Translations under genes and position numbers: made by a program
Shown here: in pieces, positions 10,271 through 20,949 of the stretch
Layout of the letters: every line of letters starts with the position of its first letter
Position numbering within the stretch: position 1 is the stretch's first letter
NCBI GenBank assembly: GCA_009602725.1
Contig: WELB01000002.1
Coordinates: forward strand, 1,598,237 to 1,658,317
DNA length: 60,081 bases
Direction of reading: 5' to 3'
Source: Spirogloea muscicola
Lineage: Eukaryota > Streptophyta > Zygnematophyceae > Spirogloeales > Spirogloeaceae
Notes under the pieces: model-generated
Told to the model about the DNA's origin: nothing
Database searches by the model: none
What the model saw: only the letters and a program-made list of their open reading frames with translations

Positions 10271-11138
10271 CTTGCACCATCATTTGAGGTGTAGAAGCCG
10301 ATGCCATGACGTTCACTGTTTTGGAACTCCCCAATGTCGCTGCTACCGTTTGCAAACGTGTACTTGCCCTTGCCATGCACCTGGCCCAAGGAGAATGAGG
10401 CACTCAAAGTGTCTCCCCGGTGCTACCTAACAAGTCCCTGACAACCAATCAGCACAAAGATCCACATGGAATACTTCAGCTTCAGACAAAAGCCCAAGCA
10501 CACAAGTCTTCGAACCAGGAAACCCTCAACCAAGGCATCCTTCAGAGAAGCGTTGATTTCATGACTGACTGGCACGAAGACCAGCTGGCAGATGTTGCTG
10601 GATATGGAGATCACGGACCTCGCCATGCTGCAGGTCTTGCTTCCAGGTTCCACACACCACATCGCCATTCGCCTCCCAGAGCTGGCCAATGCCATCCTTT
10701 GCACCATTTGACCATTCGCCCTTGTACCTACTTCCATCTGGCAATGAAAGCTCCCCCTGGACGAAGAACCATGCAGAGTAAGTCCTGAGATGTTGATTGC
10801 AGCGGCAGCATGCCATGCAGTCGGGAAGCCTCAGAAGCCAGAATTTGATTAACTTGATTGACCTTTATTGAACCCACAGATATAAGAAAACCCACAATCG
10901 ATTGTGAGTATCATCAACATGATCATGCGAGGTTGCACGGCATTGCTGACAAATAGCCTGAGCAGCATGAACTATGCTTATTGATGCATTTGAGCAGAGT
11001 CAGGGTTAAACGAGACAACAACTCTGGTCCCTGAAATACCTGGCCATCTGGTACACGCCCCCTGGTGTAGCCTTTGCAACTTCCCCCTTTGAATTGCATC
11101 TCCAGCAGCTGCCTCTGACAGGTTGCACTGTTCAATTC
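10271..11138 (-). CDS. MORN-repeat protein (three exons resolved, both ends open)
   Basis: Three minus-strand exons agree in phase: 11138-11040, 10756-10619 and 10380-10271. All have AG acceptors and GT donors. The second encodes GELSLPDGSRYKGEWSNGAK with DGIGQLWEANGDVVCGTW. The third encodes VHGKGKYTFANGSSDIGEF with HGIGFYTSNDGAR. These are MORN repeats (YxGxWxxGxxxGxG), membrane/phosphoinositide-contact modules in many eukaryotic proteins. The first exon (ELNSATCQRQLLEMQFKGG) leads into them. A likely 5' exon at about 11.75-11.45 kb is Ala/Glu-rich. The 3' exon after 10271 is unclear: phase is 2, and an exon near 10.17 kb reaching a stop is possible. Specific function unknown. Confidence 0.65.
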
Positions 11139-11369
11139 CTGATACATACCAAAGACGCCAGCAGACGTCGTTGAGAAGTCTACTACACACATGACACTAC
11201 TGAGAACCAGGGCAGAGCTGCCAGAGCTGCCTATTTTATGGCCCTAACATGCAGCTAACAGATACTCACAGATCTGTCACACTAAGAGCAAAGTCAGCTC
11301 GCAGTGGAGGAACCAATGAGCGATGCCCTTCAAAGACCACAGCTCACCAGAGCGACCTGCAACCGCCGC

Positions 11370-11760
11370 TTAGCTTTCCACTGGCCAGCAACCACGCCCT
11401 GCCTCTTCCTCCCTCCCCAAGGCCCGCTTCCTCGAGGCATCCAAGGACGCGTTCGCGATGGACCCTTCCTCGTTGCATCCTACCATAGCTTCTGCTTGTG
11501 CAGGCTGCAAGGCTGCCTCTTCATGAGGATCTCTAAATTTCTCAGCAGCCATGCCCAAAGACAGGGACACCTCCTCCAAAGACGTTGCTGTAACTCCGAC
11601 CTCACTTTCTCTCACTGTAGATGCTGACAGGCTGCCTTGCCCACTTGGTTCACTGTTATTCTGAGGCACCTCAAGTCTGCTTGCAGCTTGTGCAGGCAAA
11701 GGCAGCACAGTCTCCGCTGCCAACCTGGGCAAGAGCACACCTTGCAGTGAATATGAGGCC
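11370..11760 (-). CDS. Possible 5' exon of the MORN gene (low complexity)
   Basis: This minus-strand frame is rich in Ala, Glu and Ser (LAAETVLPLPAQAASRLEVP ... LEEVSLSLGMAAEKF). An ATG|GTAGGA donor after QAEAM leaves phase 0, which fits the phase-0 acceptor at 11138. No domain is visible. Assignment to the MORN gene rests only on position and phase. Confidence 0.35.
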
Positions 11761-11974
11761 GGTGCATAGGCGTTGATGTACAACGTGCATACTTTATACC
11801 AAACCCAACTATCCTTCACAACAAGAAGCTGGAGTAGTTAAACCACTTGACCAGAGCAAGAGCAAGGCAGGCCCACACAAAGAGAAGCAGTTGCCAGAGA
11901 CTGTCATAATAACTAGCTGAGTAAGCAATCACAAGATTACCCTACTACAAAATGGATTTCTTTCTTCATCGAGT

Positions 11975-12232
11975 GCAACCACTTTGTTCAGTGATAGTCA
12001 AGGTAGCATTGCTTCGATTAAGGATCCTGTCTATCATGCTCGTACTGAGCATATAGAGATACAACACCATTTCACCCGGGAGAAGGTAGACGAAGGAGTC
12101 ATCAAGATACAGTACTGTAGTACAGCAGATAGGACTGCAGATATTCTGACCAAGGGCTTGCCTAAGCCCGAGTGTGCTAGACGTAGAAATTTGCTAGGTC
12201 TGGCTGATTCACATATTCAGTGGGAGTGTTGA
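11975..12232 (+). mobile_element. Ty1/copia retrotransposon, RNase H C-terminus
   Basis: The plus strand encodes FSDSQGSIASIKDPVYHART, EHIEIQHHFTREKV, IKIQYCSTADRTADILTKGL and PKPECARRRNLLGL, ending in a stop at 12232. This is the typical end of the copia RNase H domain (canonical KNPVFHARTKHIEI...VADIFTKAL). Upstream RT and integrase are missing, so it is a truncated copy. It ends directly at a polypurine tract and LTR start. Confidence 0.9.
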
Positions 12233-12300
12233 ATATTGTAATATGGTGAATTGGCGGGTCGGGGTGGGTGACCATCCTGACCGTCTCATTGGGCCGTGAG
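12219..12300 (+). mobile_element. copia polypurine tract and start of 3' LTR
   Basis: CAGTGGGAG is followed by TGTTGAATATTGTAATATGG. In plant-type copia elements the LTR begins with TGTTG right after a (G)GGGAG purine tract overlapping the end of pol, and the arrangement here is the same. The LTR's 3' boundary was not identified. A matching 5' LTR is not in the window, so this is a lone 3' end. Confidence 0.65.
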
Positions 12301-13480
12301 AGTCTCCCCCTGGATAAGGGAGGCCTCGGCCACCCATCGGGTTTACACCCCACATCTGAGGCCACGCGGTGCGCCCGTGCGCCCTAGCCATGGCTGCCAC
12401 CACCTTGGGTGAGGGCGGAGCCTGTGCTGGTGGTCTGACTGACTGTCTGAGATCTGAATCGTCTGGCGCCATGAGCGCATCTGCATCTGTGCCGCCGCGT
12501 CGAGGGCGGTCTGCTGGGCCCGTAGACAAGGGCAAACGTCCAATGGAGGACTTCGACTGGCGGGAGGAACAATCTGGAAACACTGACTACAATAGACAGG
12601 AACAGGTACAGGAGCAGATACAGGAGCAGTCAGCCCAGGAATTCCAACAAGCCATGTGTTGGATGGCTCGCCGTCGAGTCGAAGAAGTAGCAGCACCTAA
12701 GGGCATGAGGATGAGGAACTGCCAGCCCACAAGGCACGCCCTCGAGTTGCACCAAGAAGTAGGAAAGTTCTTCGCTAGGCAGAAGCAGCTCTTGCAAAAC
12801 AGGGCAACGAACTGTGAAAGAAGAAGAAGCTGTGAAAGGCTAGCGTTAAGAAGGACGACAAGGTCTGGAGGAGGCCGGAAATCGCTACAATCAAGACCAC
12901 ACAGTTGCTCTTCTAGCCAAAGCGCAGTAGAAGATGATCTGCGCCCGTTCATTGTTCATAAATCTCAATGGCGGCGCTGCTATTACCACGGCCCGAGGGC
13001 GAAGCCGCGCGCGCCCAACCGCGACGATCTCCAGAAGGCGTTGAGCAGTCGAGTGCGGCCGGCTCCCCCGGCCGACAAGACCTCTCACGCTTTCCCTCAT
13101 CCAAGGGGCGAAGGGTGTGAGAAGGCCAGCCCGAGAGAAGCAGCACTTCCACAGGGTACGAGGGCTGTGAGAAGAGAAACAGCCCTTCCGCAAAAGAGGG
13201 CTCTTCAAATGTACAGGCAGTGGCAGCGAGAGGCCAGCCCAACAGAATGAAGAAAGAAAGTGGGCGCCCACAGAGAAGAGGGGAAAATTTGGAGAAAATC
13301 CAAAAGAGCCAAAAAGATGCAGAAAAGAGAATGACATAGCTGGACAGAAGCAAGACTCTTCCATAAGAGGGCGATGGCTGTGATTGGCCGGTCAGCAAAA
13401 GAAAGAGAAAGAACAAGGTCCGAAAGGGCCGCAAGAGGGACAAGCGCTGAGAGAAGCCAGCCCTCAGATTCATCCATCAC
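12300..13480. other. LTR/intergenic DNA with decayed hairpin modules
   Basis: A 293-codon plus frame (12369-13250) is Arg/Glu/Gln-rich without any recognisable domain. It overlaps hairpin modules near 13.10-13.25 kb (GAGAAGGCCAGCCCGAGAGA; GAGAGGCCAGCCCAACAGAA), so I regard it as non-coding repeat DNA. Confidence 0.5.
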
Positions 13481-13885
13481 AGCCGTTGTGTCATGACTCG
13501 ACCCCTGTAGACAGGCAATTAGGCCGTCAAGTCCTGATCGGGTTCGGACGTAGGGATGTAGGAGCAAACCCCTACACCGTGAAGCACCTCGCGCCCCAGC
13601 GCGCAGCGAAAGTCTTGCCCTGTGGTGCCGCCATCAGGCGGCGTCTCCACCTCTCGGGCACCAGCCCGCAGCTAGCCCGCCAAGGGCCGGCCACGGACGC
13701 CTTGCAGCGAGCCGGCAGCGTCCTGCCGGCGACGGGCTGCAGCAGCAGGCCCAGCAACAGGGCTGCGCCCCTCTCGGGGCTTCACTGATCCGAAGTGCCG
13801 TCCATGCCTCTGCCCCCAGACTCCTAGTGCTCCCGGTGCCGCCCCCCCTCCAGGGGCGCGTGAGGTCGCTCCATGGCCCACCCCG

Positions 13886-13913
13886 CGGGGCGGGCCGCAT
13901 GCGGCCCGCCCCG
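13886..13913. repeat. 28-bp perfect palindrome
   Basis: A GC-only arm (CGGGGCGGGCCGC) reads into its exact reverse complement across a central AT, so the dyad centre is GCATGC. It lies 60 bp before the 42-bp tandem array in an extremely GC-rich island (13.6-14.15 kb). Confidence 0.85.
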
Positions 13914-13970
13914 AGGGGCAGGCCTGTCGAGGGGAAGGCCCCGCTGTGGGGGCCGATGGGTCGAGGCGCC

Positions 13971-14125
13971 GGGTGGACACCGTGCCACCGCGGCCCCCGT
14001 TCGCCGGGCGCCAGGGTGGACACCGTGCCACCGCGGCCCCGTGCGCCGGGCGCCAGGGTGGACACCGTGACACCGCGGCCCCGTGCGCCGGGCGCCAGGG
14101 TGGACACCGCGCCACCAAGGCCCCC
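13971..14125. repeat. 42-bp tandem repeat, four copies
   Basis: GGGTGGACACCGTGCCACCG recurs starting at 13971, 14014, 14056 and 14098, giving spacings of 43, 42 and 42 bp. Units end in CGCCGGGCGCCA. The fourth copy diverges after CCACCAAGG. All six frames through it are open for long distances because of composition. I do not call a protein. Confidence 0.9.
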
Positions 14126-14224
14126 TTGAAGGACCGCCTTTCCAGGCCAAGTCGGCCACGTGCCAATTGGGTGAGCGTAACACCCTGGGTTAACGCTCAC
14201 AGTAAGTTGGAACGTTACACCTTG

Positions 14225-14370
14225 TCAGTTCTTTTCGGGCTGGCTTTCACAGCCCTTGCCCCATTTAGGAGAGCCACTTTCTCTCTATCACAGCGGTCGC
14301 CCTCTACGGGAAAAGTCTTTCCTTTGGGCTGTCCTCTCACAGCCATTGCCGTAAATTGGTAGAGCTTTTG
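14225..14370 (+). repeat. Two tandem plus-oriented hairpin modules
   Basis: GGGCTGGCTTTCACAGCCCT at about 14238 and GGGCTGTCCTCTCACAGCCA at about 14326 each precede a CCCATTTAGGAGAGCCAC-like segment. The spacing is about 90 bp. Confidence 0.65.
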
Positions 14371-14963
14371 CTTCGGATGGACAAGTCTCCGAAGCGGTCG
14401 GCGAGCGCAGATCACGCAGCCACTCATCTGGAAAATGCGCGGCCGCGGATCGCGGGCTGCCTGTGCCAAGCGAGCGCGAGGGGGCCAGCCGGCCCGGCTG
14501 CTGGGAGGCGAGGGCCGCCACTACGCCAATGATTGCCGCGCGGGGAGGGAGGAAGTGGAGGGAGGGCGCGGGTTGAGGGAGGTAAAAAGCGTGCACTGAG
14601 TGGGTGATTGGGGGGGGCCACGAGGGCCACAGCCACTCAGTCATTTGTCCTGGGCTGGCCGTTCACATGGTCCACGGCCCACGCCTTTCATCTGCTTGCT
14701 GGCCGTGCTGCAGCCTCCGGCTTCGTCAAGGGGATTGCTTTCCGGCGGGTAGTCTCCCTGACTTGCGGCTCCTAAGCAGAGGTTACTAAGGTGATTATCC
14801 TCCCGGGAAGCTCTGGGAAAGCGCTGTTCGGCCCCTTTGGACCTTGTCAATTCTTTTCGGGCTGGCAAAATTTCGTGTAATTGAAACAAACGAAGGCCAA
14901 ATGGCCAAGTAAAAAGGCAAGCCCATCTAAAGACCTACATAACTTACAGTAATTTTGACCCGC

Positions 14964-15340
14964 TCAGTAAGCACGGGTCAAAATATAAAGGTCGCTAACC
15001 GATGTCTGCATACTAGATGGCAGATACGAAGCCCTTCTGCCACCAACTAGAGCTCGCCCAGCTTTCTGGTGCAAAGCATTAGCCTGAGCACGCTGCAAAC
15101 AGGCCGAAACTCGTCGACGCAAGAACGACAGATATGCAGCTGGCAAGCCCATCTCAGCCGGGAACACATCTGCATGTCGTGTGTAGCCTAGATTGGCTAT
15201 ATTTGAAAGGAGTATAAGAAAACGAGGATCTAGGCAGGCAAAGATGTCGATTGCCGCGGGCAGGAGCTGATCACATTGGGGGTAATCGGAGTAGTGCTGC
15301 AACTTTCTTTCTTCAGCACTGCCCACTGCGTGGCCAGCGA
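14964..15340 (-). mobile_element. RLE-type LINE 3' end, subfamily B (uninterrupted tail)
   Basis: A minus frame of 120 codons reads RKLQHYSDYPQCDQLLPAAI, YTRHADVFPAEMGLPAAYLS, FLRRRVSACLQRAQANALHQ and finally DLYILTRAY-stop. It provides the uninterrupted reference sequence for the telomere-interrupted copy at 22.5-23.5 kb. Downstream (14.86-14.96 kb) is the subfamily B 3' flank, CGAAGGCCAAATGGCCAAGT. Confidence 0.85.
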
Positions 15341-15479
15341 TGTGTCGATGCTGGACCTTTATAGGCCTCCGTAACCACTGGCTGGCTGTCCACAGCCCTT
15401 GCTACCTTAGGAGAGCCACTTTCTTTCATTCGCAGCCCGCGGCCCTTTGAGATGGGCTCACTTCTGTTCACAAACAAGC

Positions 15480-16390
15480 ACCCGATGTGTACCACGGGCT
15501 GTGTGAAGGGAGGGGGTGGGGCAGAGCCGCCGCCGCCGCAAAGGGGGGGGTGAGGGACTGCCGCCCCAAAGCGGTGGCCGTCGGCAGCCACCGTCGCGAC
15601 GAGGTCCCTCAGTCATTACCTTTCGAACCTCTGTCAATTCTTTTCGGGCTGGCTTTTCACAGCCCTTGCCCCCGTTGGGGGAGCCACTTCTTCCTTCCGC
15701 CGGGGCGGGGCGAAGTAGGCAGTTGGCGCGTCTCGATGGTAGCCCTCGCGGGTGCGCCACGTGGCGCACCTGAGGTTGACCTGCCGGCCGGCAGTCGGCG
15801 GACGTCGGTGGCGCACGGGCGGGACGGTGAGTGGGGGGAGAGAGGAGGCCGGCCGGGAAGCGATGCGAAGAGTGCAGTCACGGGGTGGCGGGAGGGGAGG
15901 GAGGGCGCCACCCCCCGATGCGTCGTCACGACGGCTTCCATACGCGCCCGCGCTCCTGGTGACAGGTGCCGGGTTCTGAGCGGGTCGGAGCGAAACGTCG
16001 TGGAGCCGGTTGGGCGGCCGCCCCCCGCCCGTCAGACGCCGGCGGACTTTGTACGCGGCCACGCGGCAGGAGGGGAGAGGGTGGGCCAGCCGCGGCCGCG
16101 GGGGCAAAGCGAAGGGGGGGTCGGCCAGGCTCACTCCTGCTCGCGCTGCGGCGCCCCCCGCCTGCAGCCGCTGCCTGGCGGCTCGCCACTCCTGGCGCTC
16201 GCGAGCCCACGCCGCGGCGGCGTTTCGACGAACGCCGGTTACCGATCGCCAGCGTCTTCTCCGAGCCCACGAAAGGCGGTAGACGGACGCGCCGCTGGGT
16301 CCCATGCCTGCACGTTCACAATGCAGTCCCCTGCTCGTGCGAGCGCCCGCGGCTAGCTCCGCGCCCGAGCTTGCCTTGCGTCGTTTTGCA
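15480..16390. other. Very GC-rich stretch, possible CpG-rich promoter region
   Basis: About 900 bp of strongly GC-rich DNA with open frames on both strands (289 codons on plus). The frames encode Arg/Gly/Pro/Ala-rich sequence without domains and mirror each other. It ends just before the plus-strand gene starting at 16402, so it could be that gene's upstream region. A hairpin module lies at its left end near 15.65 kb. Confidence 0.4.
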
Positions 16391-16401
16391 GCACCACCGT
16401 C

Positions 16402-17555
16402 ATGGCCAACTTACCATTGGTGCACAGAAACAACGGCATTCCGGAGCTGACGGTCGTCTTAACCTGGGTGGTGAGTCACATTCAACCAGGATGCCACTCA
16501 CCTGAGCACATCTGTGCACCAACTTCATGTCAGTCAGCTGGTCCTGTAGATTCCAAGATGTCAATATTTGAGTGCGACCATATCTTCTCCCTGATATGCA
16601 TGAATGAATGCCTCAGAATGATGAGAAAGGAAAGGCGCACACCCTTTCAGCTGGGGACCACTGGTCAAGTGCAGAGGGCCGCTCAAGCGCCTGCAGATCG
16701 AGTGTAGCTGATGCACTCGGCAGCTCTGTCTGTTTTGTAGGCTGCGAAAGCTACTGCATTGGGAAGGGAGACCATCCACGTTGTTGGTGCCATTGAGATG
16801 CACCTCTATGCCTTTGTTGAATTGATGCAAGCCCTCGGAAGGCGGACTGTATATTCCGTAAGCAACTTTCTCCAGGTGAGCTAGCTATCAGTCAAGTCTA
16901 GGTAAACGCTTCGTGCTCCAAAAAACTCAAGTCAGTCGACTGTACCTTCTGAGTGCGAGTTTGGCCATTCTAAACAATCTGAAACATTGGACCGTTGGCC
17001 TCTGGCTCAGTGGCTTGTGCAAAGGGCACCAATTGCGGCATTGGATGTCATGGACAATCTGCCAACGGATGATGAAGGAGACTATAATGTATTTCTATTG
17101 GACAACCTCCTGCATTCATGGAAGCAACTGAAAAGCTGGCTGAACAATGTATAGATGGCAGACTTGTCGAAATTCAGCGACTTCTGGCTGCTAAGAACGT
17201 CATCTGTTGATCTATGTACAATGCCTGTGCGGCGGTGTTCTACGCCTTACCTAACCAAGGAACGGTTTCAGTGGTAGACAGGACGCAGAGGTGCTTAATC
17301 CTGTGCTTCACTAGCTTCAGTTTCTGGCTTGGTCTATCAGCCGCACGTAAAACTTACAGCTGAAGTTGGTCAGGGCAACCACAAGCCGCCTGCACTGCCA
17401 GCGTGCTGCCAAGTTAGACAATATTCTGCAAGACGAGGGTTTGGAACCCCGCAACTTGCATGGCCAGATTCAACAATTTCCACTCCCACAAGCACATTAT
17501 ATGACATATGGAGTGCAAATACAGTTGAATTCCCCTGCGCCTCTAATGTTTGAAT
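16402..17555 (+). pseudogene. Unrecognised multi-exon gene truncated by a LINE insertion
   Basis: Exons consistent in phase 0 are 16402-16470 (ATG in a good context; ...TVVLTWV|GTGAGT), 16741-16875 (AAKATALGRETIHVVGAIEM ... SVSNFLQ|GTGAGC), 16936-17088 (STVPSECEFGHSKQ ... DDEGDYN|GT) and 17360 onward (LKLVRATTSRLHCQRAAKLD ... MTYGVQIQLNSPAP). Coding sequence loses continuity near 17555, where minus-strand RLE retroelement sequence begins, and no further exons were found beyond the element. I do not recognise the protein; the second exon looks like a compact alpha/beta domain. An additional exon between the first two is possible. Confidence 0.4.
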
Positions 17556-20480
17556 TGTCGTCACAGCGCACGCATGTCAAGCTCCTGGACGCGGTCAGCC
17601 AGCTGCATGTCCTGCAGTGTGTGAAGTCGGTCCGCCTGCCGGAGGTGTTCCTACTGCCGCGCCTGCAGCTGCTCCGTCACAAAGGCAGGTGCGCCTAGGG
17701 GGACGCCGACGAGGGTGAGGCCCCCGGCTGGTGTCTGGCAACCCTCGGGCAGGCGCAGGTGGGCTGGCAGGCCCTGAGGGGACCAGGCGCTGCATTTGTC
17801 CGCCCGAGTGTCCAGGCCGATCGCGTTCAGCTGCACTTGGAGGGTGGCAAAGGCAGCTGCAACATCCTCTGGCTTCCCCACCAGCGTGGTGTCATCAGCG
17901 TATGTCGGCACGAGGACGCTGGGGTGACCCGCGACCATTGCCTGGAGGGCACGGTGATGTGCCAGCGCATAGTAGAACCCCCCCAGTGGATCTGAGAGGA
18001 GCTGAAAGAGGAGGAGGAGCTGAGAGAGGCCTTCCCCAGTCTTCTACCCTTCTTCAGGCTGGGGTACGGTGAGCCATGCGAGCTGCAGTGGCTGGCGGGG
18101 GGTGATGCGGTGGCAAAGGGGGGTCCACTGGCGGGTTTCTACTAGGCGCTGGCACATCACCCCTGGTGGAGTGGAGGGTCTCCACCGCATCACCCCCCGC
18201 CCGCCACTGCAGCTCGCATGGCTGACCGTACCCCAGCCTGAAGAAGGGTAGAAGACTGGGGAAGGCCTCTCTCAGCTCCTCCGTGATGACATCACGATCA
18301 ACGCTGTTGAAGGCGTTGCGGACGTTGACGGCCATGGCCACCCATTCGGGATGCAGGTCCAGGGTGGCCCGTATGCCGTGCACGACCGTGTCACCGTGGC
18401 TCCCCAGCCCCGCACCAGACTGTTGGGACGCCAGGTGTGCGCCTGGGGCCTGCCCTGCGTGCTGTTGCCAAAGCGCGCGCCCCACCAGGCGGTAGAGCAA
18501 CTCACCGATGGCGTTGGGCCTGACCCCCCCACCGGCCTTGCTGAGCGCCAGCAGTGTAGTGGTGCACAGGATGCCGCGAATGCTGGCCGGGACCTGGTCG
18601 CGAGCGAGGAGCTGGCACACCTGGTGGAGTGCCTGGGAGTCCGCCGGGTCGCCCTCCAGAGAGATTTCCTGGAGATGCTCGGTAAGGATGTGGGAAGGAC
18701 CTCCAGCGGCCGCGCGGCGGCTGCTCTGCAGGGCCCTCCGCAGGGCGTCGACTTCGAGGACCACCTCCTCCGGCGGCGCGAAGGTGGCCAGCCACGGAGG
18801 CAGGGGGTGGTGAGCCGCAGGGTGCAGGGACGCCAGGGCCGCCCTTGTGGCAGCATTGGTGGGCGCCAGCACCGAGTCGTCCAGGGCCTGGACCGCCCTT
18901 GACAACTCGCCCGCGTGACCGAAACGCAGAGCCCGGCGGACATTGGCGGCCCTGTCTGGTGCGGCCCGCGGGTCACCTCGGTTCGCTGCCGAGGCCGCCA
19001 CCGCTGCGTAATGGCGCGCGAGAAGCTCCTCCCAATGGCCGCTCTCGAACAATCGGACGCGCTCCAGAAGGGGCTGCTGGCCCTGCCAGCGGCCGTCGTG
19101 GGGGGCACGGCCGAGCAGTAGCCGGGGGAAGAGGAGAAACTGCTTCCAAGCCGCCTCGTCCCGGTGGTCCCTAGCAATTCGCTGCATCGCCGGGCAGAGA
19201 GCGCGGCGAATGTGCGGGCGCACCCAGCGGGGCACATGGCGGAGGAGCGGGAGGGCCGCCTGGCGGTGATGGCAGCCAGGTCGAGGCCGGCCAGCCACTG
19301 CCCGTGTTGAGGCGTGGGAGGGGTTGGCGAGGAAGGGACAGGCCTGCCTGGTCTGCCCCGTTGGCCGCCCGCAGACCTGCGCTCCACGCCTGCGCCGCAC
19401 AGTTGTTGTTGAGCGCGCAGGCGCGCTCGTGGTTGGCCCGGCCTGACCGCGTGGTGAAGGTCGTCTGGCAGTGCTGGCACAGCAGGGGGTCGGGCGAGCG
19501 AGGTGGGGGCAAGGGCGGTGGAGCTGGTGCGCTCGGTGAAGGCGGAGGCGGTGGTGGCGAGGGCGGCGTCGAGGGCGCCGACGGCGGGGGGCAGAGCTGC
19601 TCGAGAGGCGGGATGGTGGATGGCTGGGAAGGCAGAAGCGCAGACCGAGAAGGCGGCGGCGAGGTCGAGGCGGGTGGTGGACTCTGGGGTGGCATTGGCG
19701 GCGACGGCGGCGACGGTGGTGACGGCGGCAGAGGCGGCAGCGACGGCGGTGGGGACGGCGGCCTGGCTGCCACGGGAGGCGCACTCACGGGGATATCAGG
19801 GGCAGCATCACGCCCGGGGGACAAGGCACCCTGCGGAAAGACCGGGTTCACCTCGGGGGGCCCTTCACATCTCGAGGGCTGAGTCGATAAAGCAGGTGCC
19901 CGTTGCATCTCACGGGCGGGAGGCGATACATGCTCCTCCATGGTCTGCTCCTGAGGTGAGGCTGCCAGGACCGTGGCGATGGGGCCGCAAGCCGCGGCGG
20001 CCGCATCGGCTGGCTGGCACGGCGAAGGTGGCCTCTGTGGCGGCGGTGGCAGCGACGGCGGCGGCGGAGATGGCGGTGGCGGCGGCGGCGGCGACGGCGG
20101 TGGTGACGGCGGCCCTGGGGCGGGAGGCAATACATGCTCCTCCGGGATCTGTTCCTGAGGTGCGGCTGCCAGGACAGCGGCGTTGGGATTGCAGGTTGCG
20201 GCGGCCGCATCGGGCGTCGAGCCAGCGGGGCTGGGATACCCCTTGCAGTGTTTCCGGTGCGAGGAGACACCGCGGGGAGTAGCAAAACCCCGCGGACAGG
20301 TTGGGCACAGCACGCGCGTGGACGCCGCAGGCGGGGAAGACGGCGGCAGGAGAGATTGGGGGGGGGCGCAGGTGGGGGCGATGGCGCTGAGAGGGATAAA
20401 GGCGGAGGGGGCGGCGGCGGAGGTGGCGTGGTGGCGGCATGGAAGGCGGAGAAGGCGAGGAACCGCTGCGCCCAAGCGGA
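17556..20480 (-). mobile_element. RLE-type LINE with N-terminal zinc fingers and RT, lacking its 3' end
   Basis: On the minus strand, 5' to 3', there is C2H2 finger 1 (CPTCPRGFATPRGVSSHRKH-C), a Pro/Ser/Ala-rich spacer and finger 2 (CQHCQTTFTTRSGRANHERA-C). The RT start follows (LLALSKAGGGVRPNAIGELL), then motif A (VNVRNAFNSVDRD) and motif C (PTYADDTTLVG, near 17.9 kb), and a thumb-like end. Finger, finger, RT is the N-terminal layout of R2/NeSL/HERO-type elements. Motif A has Asn where the catalytic Asp is expected. Motif B is destroyed by an inverted duplication at 18.01-18.28 kb. The CCHC knuckle and endonuclease are missing, which is the opposite of usual 5' truncation. A single N at 20602 lies in the upstream flank. 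Confidence 0.8.
18013..18283. repeat. ~100-bp inverted repeat inside the RT region
   Basis: Arm 1 (18013-18114) and arm 2 (18183-18283) are reverse complements with only a few mismatches. Both include GAGGCCTTCCCCAGTCTTCT or its complement. The roughly 68-bp spacer reads as RT-like sequence (GFY.ALAHH) on the plus strand, although the surrounding element is on minus. This is an inverted duplication of the stretch around RT motifs A-B. Confidence 0.8.
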
Positions 20481-20782
20481 CTTGGCCGGGGGAAGTTCGG
20501 GACTCCGGCTCCGAAGGCGGCGCCGAGAACGCGCGGGCGGGGCGACGGCGGGCGGCGCGGCGGCGACGGGAGCGACGGGAGCGACGGTGGCAGCAGGGGC
20601 CNTTTTTGGAGGTATGTTTGTGGCGAGGACGTCCACTTGGCGCACAAGCGAGTCAGTGACTGGCGATCGAGGATGCCTGTTAGCTACTAGAGGCTGGGTG
20701 CGGAGAGGACCCCAAAGAAGAAGCTTCATAGATTCGTAATGGCCTGCCTCCGGAAGAGGGAAGGGCTCGCCCATTGAGGATA

Positions 20783-20802
20783 GGGGCTGGAAAAGCCAGC
20801 CC
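20783..20802 (-). repeat. Hairpin module
   Basis: GGGGCTGGAAAAGCCAGCCC is preceded by GGCTCGCCCATTGAGGATA and followed by a GAGCAAAGGATGAACAAAGT-type tail. It is nearly identical to the modules at 1.3 and 3.9 kb (minus) and 0.3 and 48.2 kb (plus). Confidence 0.8.
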
Positions 20803-20949
20803 AAGGATGAGCAAAGGATGAACAAAGTACGAGAAGGGGGCCAGGGGAAGCGCTAAGAAAAACAAGAACAACAAGAAATATAGCAGCTACGTATTACTCA
20901 GTAACCCCAGCTAAGCAGCCTCAGGTCAGAGAAGCTAGGCTCCTGGAAG

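Noticed and set aside
12369-13250. 293-codon plus-strand frame
   Set aside because: No domain, biased composition, and it runs through decayed hairpin modules.
13634-14200. 188-codon minus-strand repeat protein
   Set aside because: It is a translation of the 42-bp tandem repeat and GC island; all frames are open there.
15487-16356. 289-codon plus-strand frame
   Set aside because: It lies in an extreme GC island where opposite frames are also open; Arg/Gly/Pro-rich with no motif.
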